This document shows, piece after piece, positions 58,610-64,000 of a stretch of 64,000 nucleotides of DNA; position 1 is the stretch's first letter, and each line of letters begins with the position of its first letter. This DNA comes from Defluviimonas salinarum (lineage in GTDB: Bacteria > Pseudomonadota > Alphaproteobacteria > Rhodobacterales > Rhodobacteraceae): assembly GCF_026013545.1 (NCBI RefSeq), contig NZ_JAPDOG010000002.1:248001-312000 (forward strand), read 5' to 3'. Under the pieces are notes generated by a model, which was not told the DNA's origin, made no database searches, and worked only from the letters and a program-made list of their open reading frames with translations. Position numbers and translations under genes: made by a program.

Positions 58610-59052
58610 GCCTCTACGTCGACGCCGATGCCTGCCCGGTGAAGGAGGAATGCCTGCGCGTCGCCGAACGGCTCGGCGCGCGGGTCTACATGGTCTGCAA
58701 CGGCGGCATCCGCCCTTCGGCGCATCCGCTGGTGGAGACGGTCTTCGTCACCGAAGGCCCCGACGAGGCCGACAAGTGGATCGCCGAACGCGCCGGGAAG
58801 GGCGATGTCGTCGTGACCGGCGACATTCCCCTCGCGGCGAAATGCGTGGCCGCCGGCGCGCGGGTCCTCAAGCACAACGGCGAGGCGCTGACCGAGGCCA
58901 ATATCGGCAACGCGCTCGCCACGCGAGACCTCATGGCCGACCTCCGCGCCGCCGACCCGTTCCGGCAGGGCGGCGGACGGGCGTTCTCGAAACAGGACCG
59001 CTCGCGCTTCCTCGACGCGCTCGACCGGATGATGCGCGCCGCCGCGCGCTAG
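58606..59052 (+). CDS. YaiI/YqxD (DUF188) family protein
   Basis: A 148-residue PIN-like-fold protein. The start is GTG 58606, overlapping the sthA stop by 4 bp. Family features are [20 protein letters not shown] at the N-terminus, the acidic [40 protein letters not shown], and [20 protein letters not shown]. The acidic residues could form a metal site as in nucleases, but activity is unknown. Length matches the family (about 150). Confidence 0.92.
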   Translation: MSLYVDADACPVKEECLRVAERLGARVYMVCNGGIRPSAHPLVETVFVTEGPDEADKWIAERAGKGDVVVTGDIPLAAKCVAAGARVLKHNGEALTEANIGNALATRDLMADLRAADPFRQGGGRAFSKQDRSRFLDALDRMMRAAAR

Positions 59053-59106
59053 CGCGATGTCGCGGGTAGGCGAGACACGACGCATTCGCGCCGGCGATAT
59101 GGGATC

Positions 59107-60090
59107 ATGGGACTTGCCGAAGCTGATAGCGCCCGTCAGACCGAGCTTCGGGTGACGGGCATCGCCAGCGTCATTGGCGCGATGGTCCTGTTCTCGATCA
59201 ACGACATGACGATCAAGTTCCTGAGCGGCGATTACGCGCTGCACCAGGTGGTTCTGGTGCGCTCTCTCGTCGCGCTGGCGATGCTGCTCGGTGTGATCGT
59301 GCCGCTCGGCGGCGGCTACCGGATGCTCCGGACCCGGCGGCTCGGCATGCACGGCCTTCGCGGGCTCTGTGTCGTTGTTGCCAACAGCGCCTTCTTCGCC
59401 GGCCTCGCCGTGCTGCCGCTTGCCGACGCGGTGGCAATCTTCTTCATCAGCCCGCTCCTGATCACCGTCCTCTCGGTGGTCCTCCTGGGCGAGACGGTCG
59501 GCGCGCGGCGCTGGGTCGCGGTCATCGCCGGTCTTACCGGCGTCGTCGTGATGCTGCGGCCCGGCAGCGCGGCGTTTCAGCCTGCCGCGATCCTGCCGAT
59601 CGCGGCGGCGGTGGCCTATGCGATGCTCGCAATCCTGACGAGGAAGATCGGCGGCACGGAGCGCGCGATCACGATGGCAGTCTACATCCAGCTCGTTTTC
59701 ATCCTGGTCTCGTCGGCAATGGGCCTGGCCTTCGGTGATGGCCGGCTCGCCGACGGCGGTAGCGGCCCGATAGCCTTCCTGTTTCGCGAATGGGTCTGGC
59801 CGCCGGGTTCTGACTGGCTGGTCCTTGTCGCGCTCGGTGTGGCAAATGGCCTGGCCGCGCTTCTGGTCAGCCAGGCCTACCGGCTGGCCGAGGCGGCGCT
59901 GATCGCGCCGTTCGAGTATGTGGCGATGCCGCTCGCCGTCTTTTGGGGCATTGTCGTTTTCGGCGAATGGCCCGACGGCACGACTTGGGCCGGGATCGCG
60001 TTGATCCTCGGCGGCGGGCTCTACCTGTTCTTGCGCGATGCCACGGCGCGGCGGCGGATCGCGGCGCGCCGGCCGCCTCCGGCCCGATGA
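59107..60090 (+). CDS. DMT-superfamily (EamA) transporter
   Basis: A 327-residue protein with 10 membrane spans in two EamA repeats (about residues 20-150 and 165-310): VIGAMVLFSINDMTIKFLSG, FFAGLAVLPLADAVAIFFIS, PLLITVLSVVLLGETVGARR, FEYVAMPLAVFWGIVVFGEW, TTWAGIALILGGGLYLFL. It is probably an exporter of amino acids or related metabolites. The cytoplasmic tail is Arg-rich. Substrate unknown. Confidence 0.88.
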   Translation: MGLAEADSARQTELRVTGIASVIGAMVLFSINDMTIKFLSGDYALHQVVLVRSLVALAMLLGVIVPLGGGYRMLRTRRLGMHGLRGLCVVVANSAFFAGLAVLPLADAVAIFFISPLLITVLSVVLLGETVGARRWVAVIAGLTGVVVMLRPGSAAFQPAAILPIAAAVAYAMLAILTRKIGGTERAITMAVYIQLVFILVSSAMGLAFGDGRLADGGSGPIAFLFREWVWPPGSDWLVLVALGVANGLAALLVSQAYRLAEAALIAPFEYVAMPLAVFWGIVVFGEWPDGTTWAGIALILGGGLYLFLRDATARRRIAARRPPPAR

Positions 60091-60154
60091 GCGGGGCTTC
60101 CCTTTCCCGTACCGCCCGTTAGTGTCGGCCGCGAGGCGAGAGGAGGAGGCGCGG

Positions 60155-60778
60155 ATGTCCCGGCCCGAGGCGGTGGTGTTCGATATTGGCAACGTGCTGA
60201 TCCAGTGGCAGCCGGAGCGGTTCTACGACACGATCATGGCGCCCGCCGACCGGGTCCGCATGTTCGCCGAGATCGACCTTCACGCGATGAACGAGGCGGT
60301 CGACGCCGGCGCGCCGTTCCGCGACACGATCTACGACTGGGCGGCGCGCCACCCCGAATGGACGGACAAGATCCGGCTCTGGCATGACAACTGGCTCGAC
60401 ATGGCCTCGCCGGCGATCCCGCAGTCGGTGCGGCTCCTTCGGGCGCTGAAGGCGCGCGGCGTGCCTGTCTTCGCGCTTACGAATTTCGGCGACGACACCT
60501 TCGCCCATGCTGCACCGCACTACCCGTTCCTGGCCGAGTTCGACCGGCTTTATGTCTCCGGCCGGCTCAAGGTCACCAAGCCCGATCCGCGGATCTACGC
60601 GATCGTCGAGGAGGACTGCGGCATCGCCCCCGACCGGCTCCTCTTCGCCGACGACCGGGCCGAGAACATCGAGGCGGCGCAGAGGCGCGGCTGGCAGGTT
60701 CATCATTTCGACGGGCCGGCGGGCTTTGCCGCCCGGCTCGTCGCGCTGGGATTGCTGAACGAGAAGGAGGCGTCATGA
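60155..60778 (+). CDS. HAD-superfamily hydrolase (YihX-like)
   Basis: A 207-residue phosphatase-like protein, start ATG 60155 with AGGAGGAGG upstream. HAD motif I is VVFDIGNVLIQW (nucleophile Asp, with Gly where DxD has the second Asp, as in YihX/epoxide-hydrolase-N relatives). Motif II is FALTNFGDDTF, motif III is Lys in RLKVTKPDPRIYAIV, and motif IV is LLFADDRAENIEAAQRRGW. The helical cap is residues 15-90. It overlaps the next gene by 4 bp. Confidence 0.88.
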   Translation: MSRPEAVVFDIGNVLIQWQPERFYDTIMAPADRVRMFAEIDLHAMNEAVDAGAPFRDTIYDWAARHPEWTDKIRLWHDNWLDMASPAIPQSVRLLRALKARGVPVFALTNFGDDTFAHAAPHYPFLAEFDRLYVSGRLKVTKPDPRIYAIVEEDCGIAPDRLLFADDRAENIEAAQRRGWQVHHFDGPAGFAARLVALGLLNEKEAS

Positions 60779-61686
60779 CGATCGCGATCATCGGACCGGA
60801 GGTCGAGGCGAAGCTCGACTGGATCAGGCTGACCGAGGCGCTGGAGGCCGGTCACCTACTGCCGAGGGCCGAGGTCGGCGACACGGTTTTGCGGCGCGGC
60901 GCCGATACGCTCCTCACCCGCTCGGCCTGGATCGACGGTATGGGGCTCGCGGTCAAGGCTGCGACGATCTACCCAAAGAACCACCGGTTCGGCCTGCCCA
61001 ATCTCAACGGCATCGTGGCGCTCTTCGCCGACCGCGACGGGCTGCCGGAGGCCTATATCGACTTCGGCCTCGTGACCAAGTGGAAGACCGCCGCCGACAG
61101 CCTCCTCGCCGCGCGTCGGCTGGCGCGGCCGGATGCCGAGACCTTCCTGATCGTCGGCGCAGGCACCGTCGCCGCCTCGATGGTCGAGGCCTATTCCGCC
61201 GCCTTCCCGAAGGCGCGTTTCCACGTCTGGACCCGGTCGGAGAAAAGCGCCCGCGCCTTCGCCGAGACGACCGGCGCCACCCCTGAGCCCGACCTCGAGG
61301 CGGCGGTGCGCAGGGCCGACGTGATCGCCACCGCGACAATGGCGACCGAACCGATGATCCGCGGCGCCTGGCTGAAGCCCGGCACCCATCTCGACCTGAT
61401 CGGCGCCTACCGACCCGACATGCGCGAGGCCGACAGCGAGACCCTCACCCGTGCCCGCGTCTTCGTCGATGCCCGCGCCACGACGATCCACCATATCGGC
61501 GAGCTGATGGTGCCGATCGCCGAGGGCGCGATCACCGAGGCCGACGTGATCGCCGATTTCTACGACCTCGCCTCAGGCGCCTTCACCCGAAGATCCGACG
61601 ACGAGATCACGCTCTCGAAGAACGGCGGCGGCGCCCATCTCGACCTGATGACGGCGCGCTACATTCTCGACGCGGCGCAGGGCTGA
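60775..61686 (+). CDS. Ornithine cyclodeaminase/mu-crystallin family protein
   Basis: A 303-residue NAD(P)-dependent family member. Features are GLAVKAATIYPKNHRFGLPN (substrate-carboxylate Lys), TKWKTAADSLLAARRLARPD, Rossmann motif FLIVGAGTVAASMVEAYSAA, DVIATATMATEPMIRGAWLK and GTHLDLIGAYRPDMREADSE. It lacks the Ocd-specific blocks seen at 4208, so it is more likely a ketimine or 1-pyrroline-2-carboxylate reductase, or an alanine-dehydrogenase-like enzyme. It is coupled to the HAD gene (ATGA overlap). Confidence 0.85.
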   Translation: MTIAIIGPEVEAKLDWIRLTEALEAGHLLPRAEVGDTVLRRGADTLLTRSAWIDGMGLAVKAATIYPKNHRFGLPNLNGIVALFADRDGLPEAYIDFGLVTKWKTAADSLLAARRLARPDAETFLIVGAGTVAASMVEAYSAAFPKARFHVWTRSEKSARAFAETTGATPEPDLEAAVRRADVIATATMATEPMIRGAWLKPGTHLDLIGAYRPDMREADSETLTRARVFVDARATTIHHIGELMVPIAEGAITEADVIADFYDLASGAFTRRSDDEITLSKNGGGAHLDLMTARYILDAAQG

Positions 61687-61740
61687 CCCCCCACTTTCTG
61701 TCCGGAAATACTCCGGGGGTCCGGGGGCAGCGCCCCCGGC
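61687..61740. terminator. Repeat-like terminator between converging genes
   Basis: CCGGGGGC (61721-61728) pairs with GCCCCCGG (61732-61739) over AGC, preceded by TGTCCGGAAATACTCCGGG, a sequence style repeated in intergenic regions of Rhodobacterales. It sits between the ornithine-cyclodeaminase-family gene and the converging MFS gene. No T run, so either a weak terminator or a repeat remnant. Confidence 0.55.
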
Positions 61741-61750
61741 CTCGCCGCCC

Positions 61751-62989
61751 TCACGCCGGCAGGGCCGCCATGCGCCGCTCCCGCACCGGCAGATGCACGA
61801 TCGCCGAGAACGCGCCAACCGCCACCCCGACCCACCAGACCAGCGTGTAGTCGCCGTAGGTGTCGTAGAACCTGCCGCCGAGCCAGACGCCCATGAAGGA
61901 CCCGATCTGGTGCGACAGGAACACGATACCGTAAAGCGTGCCCATGTAGCGCAGCCCGTAGATATGGCCGACAAGCCCCGAGGTCAGCGGTACCGTGGCA
62001 AGCCAGAGCGACCCCATGCCGAGCGAGAACAGCACCACAGTCAGCGGCGTGATCGGGAACAGGATGAAGAGCGCCGCGAAGAGCGTCCGCCCGGTATAGA
62101 CCCCGGCGAGGACGTATTTCTTCGGGTAGATCCGCCCGAGCCAGCCCGCGGTCAGCGTGCCCGCGATATTGGCGAGCCCGATCAGTGCGATCGCCGCCGC
62201 CCCGAGCGCCGAGGTCGAGGTGATCCCGATCGCCGCGAGCGGGCTCGCCGGCGAGATCGGCCCGCACATCTCGGTCACCATCGCCGGGAAATGCGCGACC
62301 ATGAACCCGAGCTGGTAGCCGCAGGAAAAGAAGCCGAGGAAGATCAGCGTGAAGCTCGGATCGCGGAACGCCTGGCGCAGGGCCGCGGCCATGGAAACGT
62401 CGGCCCCCGATGTCACCGACGGCTCCGGCGCCCGCATCAGCGGCAGCACCGCGATCACCGAGAGGATCGCTGCCGCGAAGATCAGGAACACCGTCTGCCA
62501 GGGAAAGTGCGAAAGCAGGATCTCGGCCACCGGCGCCGAGAGCACCTGGCCGAGCGATCCCGCCGCCGTGGCAAGCCCGAGCGCGAGCGAGCGGTTCTCG
62601 TCCGAGGCGGCGCGGCCGACCACCGCGAGGACGACGCCGAAACCGGTCCCGGCGATGCCGAAGCCGACGAGGATCTCGAGCATCTGATGCGCCTCCGGGC
62701 TCACCGCCCGCGCCGAGAGGACCAGCCCTGCCGCGTAGCAGAGCGCGCCGAGGATCACCGCCTTGCGGTCGCCGAACCGCTCGGCGATCGCGCCGAATAG
62801 CGGCGCGCCGATTCCCCAGGCGAGGTTCTGGACCGCGATGGCGAAGCTGAACTCGGATCGAGGCCAGCCGAACTCGGTGGCAACGGGGATCTGGAACACC
62901 CCGAAGCTCGACCGGATCGCGTTCGAGACCAGAAGGATCAGGAGGCCGGCGACCAGCACCGGCGTGATGAGGGGGGCTCGGCTCTGCAT
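61751..62989 (-). CDS. Major facilitator superfamily transporter
   Basis: A 412-residue protein with 12 spans. The start is the ATG at 62989 (MQSRAPLITPVLVAGLLILL) with GGAGACG upstream; a start 38 codons earlier would add a charged non-membrane leader and is rejected. Motif A position reads GAIAERFGDRKAVILG, and later segments include GFGIAGTGFGVVLAVVGRAA and GLVGHIYGLRYMGTLYGIVF, similar to oxalate/formate or monocarboxylate-type MFS (OFA/MCT-like). Substrate unknown. Confidence 0.87.
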   Translation of the reverse strand: MQSRAPLITPVLVAGLLILLVSNAIRSSFGVFQIPVATEFGWPRSEFSFAIAVQNLAWGIGAPLFGAIAERFGDRKAVILGALCYAAGLVLSARAVSPEAHQMLEILVGFGIAGTGFGVVLAVVGRAASDENRSLALGLATAAGSLGQVLSAPVAEILLSHFPWQTVFLIFAAAILSVIAVLPLMRAPEPSVTSGADVSMAAALRQAFRDPSFTLIFLGFFSCGYQLGFMVAHFPAMVTEMCGPISPASPLAAIGITSTSALGAAAIALIGLANIAGTLTAGWLGRIYPKKYVLAGVYTGRTLFAALFILFPITPLTVVLFSLGMGSLWLATVPLTSGLVGHIYGLRYMGTLYGIVFLSHQIGSFMGVWLGGRFYDTYGDYTLVWWVGVAVGAFSAIVHLPVRERRMAALPA

Positions 62990-63144
62990 GGCGTCTCCTC
63001 GTGCCGGGCGACCCTGACCGAGCCTGCCCGCCCGGTCAAATCGAGAATTGTGATCGCGACAATTCCGCCGCGTGACGAGGCCCGCGCCGTCCGAACCAGC
63101 CAAGCGGGCTTTTCAGGGCGCGGCTTGCAGGCTATCGAATCCCC

Positions 63145-64000
63145 ATGAGCGAGACTCTGACCGAGATCTACGACCGGATGACCCATTCGGGCGCCTTGCG
63201 CCAGGATGCCGCCCAACGCGCGCTCCTGCCCGAGCTGCAGCGCATCCGTGCGGCGCTGGAATCGACGACCGGGCGCAAGAAGGGGCTCCTCGCCGGGCTC
63301 TTCGCGAAACCTGCCGAGGGGGTGAAGGGCCTCTATCTCTGGGGCGGGGTCGGGCGCGGCAAGTCGATGCTGATGGACCTCTTCCACGAGAACGTCGCGA
63401 TCACGGCGAAACGGCGGGTGCATTTCCACGCCTTCATGCAGGAGGTGCAGTCGCGCCTCCACGAGGTCCGCAAGACCGGGGTCGACGACGCGATCCTGCC
63501 CGTCGCCGAGGAGATTGCCGAGAACCTGCGGCTTCTCTCCTTCGACGAGATGCAGATCACCGACATCGCCGACGCGATGATCGTCGGCCGGCTCTTCCAG
63601 ATGCTTTTCGACCGCGGCGTGACCGTGGTGACGACCTCGAACCGGGTGCCGGACGACCTTTACAAGGATGGGCTGAACCGGCCGCTCTTCCTGCCCTTCA
63701 TCGCGCTCCTCAAGACCCGGATGGAGGTGCGCGAGATCGAGAGCGAGACCGATTACCGCCAGCACCGCCTCGAAGGGGCGCAGGTCTACTTCACGCCCGC
63801 CGGGCCCGAGGCCGCCGCGGCGATCGCGCGGATCTGGACCGAGCTCACCGGCGGCGGCGGCGATGCCGAACTCCGGCTCCGGATCAAGGGCCGCGACCTT
63901 GTCCTGAAGGACTACCATGCCGGGGTGGCGCGCGCCTCGTTCTGGGAGCTCTGCGGCCGCCCGCTCGGTCCCGCCGACTACCTCGCGCTCGCCAATGCGG
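63145..64000 (+). CDS. zapE: Cell division ATPase ZapE / AFG1-like, 5' part
   Basis: 285 codons are visible; the gene runs off the right edge. It starts MSETLTEIYDRMTHSGALRQ. Walker A is YLWGGVGRGKSMLMDLFHEN (about residues 66-85), then RRVHFHAFMQEVQSRLHEVR. Walker B is NLRLLSFDEMQITDIADAMI, and the sensor region is VTVVTTSNRVPDDLYKDGLN then RPLFLPFI. This is the AFG1/ZapE P-loop ATPase family, in bacteria linked to FtsZ ring function under stress. Family proteins are about 350-380 residues, so roughly a quarter is missing. Confidence 0.92.
   Translation, partial: MSETLTEIYDRMTHSGALRQDAAQRALLPELQRIRAALESTTGRKKGLLAGLFAKPAEGVKGLYLWGGVGRGKSMLMDLFHENVAITAKRRVHFHAFMQEVQSRLHEVRKTGVDDAILPVAEEIAENLRLLSFDEMQITDIADAMIVGRLFQMLFDRGVTVVTTSNRVPDDLYKDGLNRPLFLPFIALLKTRMEVREIESETDYRQHRLEGAQVYFTPAGPEAAAAIARIWTELTGGGGDAELRLRIKGRDLVLKDYHAGVARASFWELCGRPLGPADYLALANA

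Noticed and set aside
1-64000. Mobile elements, prophage, CRISPR or defence island
   Set aside because: No transposase, integrase, phage structural, Cas, restriction or toxin-antitoxin protein was recognised. Repeats present are short intergenic palindromes.

Overview
This 64 kb window is a GC-rich, densely packed chromosomal segment of a Rhodobacterales (Rhodobacteraceae/Paracoccaceae-type) alphaproteobacterium. The assignment rests on family content and gene order (rsfS-rlmH-gpmI-envC-ctpA-rppH, leuCD/leuB with a nuclease-fold gene between them, asd, DUF2794, SbtA/SbtB with a beta-carbonic anhydrase), on an alphaproteobacterial LexA box of the GTTC-N7-GTTC type, and on dispersed intergenic repeats like those common in this group. 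I see no insertion sequence, prophage, CRISPR array, plasmid function or rRNA. There is one tRNA gene, tRNA-Pro(CGG). The window looks like ordinary chromosome, with several small regulated accessory modules.

Layout. 1-5.3 kb: ornithine/basic amino acid uptake and catabolism (AstE-like partial gene, LysR regulator, four-gene polar amino acid ABC transporter, ornithine cyclodeaminase). 5.3-6.5 kb: SPFH/NfeD membrane pair. 6.6-14.7 kb: second LysR gene converging on a BKACE enzyme/aminotransferase pair, then UspA, a fused TRAP-TAXI transporter with its binding protein, and a divergent RpiR-type regulator with an inverted-repeat operator candidate. 14.8-21 kb: minus-strand housekeeping run rsfS-rlmH-exported protein-gpmI-envC-ctpA-rppH. 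21-29.5 kb: MscS channel, then leucine biosynthesis (leuC, leuD, leuB) interrupted by membrane, nuclease-fold and cupin genes. 29.5-32.2 kb: Na/Pi cotransporter, tRNA-Pro, a ~185-bp palindromic element, thpR. 32-38.2 kb: MFS transporter, two glycosyltransferases (GT4 and a GT29/sialyltransferase-like protein), a Cys/Met PLP enzyme, asd, and a PagL-like outer-membrane protein. 38.3-39.3 kb: cobalamin riboswitch and bluB. 40-42 kb: SbtA-SbtB bicarbonate uptake next to a beta-carbonic anhydrase. 42-45 kb: Hpt-like protein, M17 aminopeptidase, NlpC/P60 hydrolase, DUF2794. 45.4-48.6 kb: SOS-controlled imuB, an I78 inhibitor lipoprotein, and glutathione-dependent formaldehyde dehydrogenase. 48.7-55.4 kb: accessory/regulatory zone with a MarR module (two matching operators and a 12-base G tract), GNAT enzymes, a potassium channel with a zinc ribbon, a NYN-LOTUS protein, a TetR module with three operator-like sites, MbfA, and an iodotyrosine-deiodinase-like flavoprotein. 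55.4-64 kb: AEC transporter, fghA-sthA-YaiI run, DMT exporter, HAD hydrolase, a second ornithine-cyclodeaminase-family gene, MFS transporter, and the 5' part of zapE.

How parts work together. AdhC (47.5 kb) and FghA (56.3 kb) are consecutive steps of glutathione-dependent formaldehyde oxidation, and SthA sits directly after FghA. The SbtA/SbtB/carbonic anhydrase genes form a complete-looking inorganic-carbon module. The transaminase plus BKACE plus TRAP transporter suggests an imported amino acid routed through a beta-keto acid, with the substrate unknown. The most novel leads are the MarR module with its homopolymer, the deiodinase-like enzyme whose E/Y/K spacing matches the known lid triad, the GT29-like gene, the TetR/MbfA intergenic operators, and the palindromic element by the tRNA.
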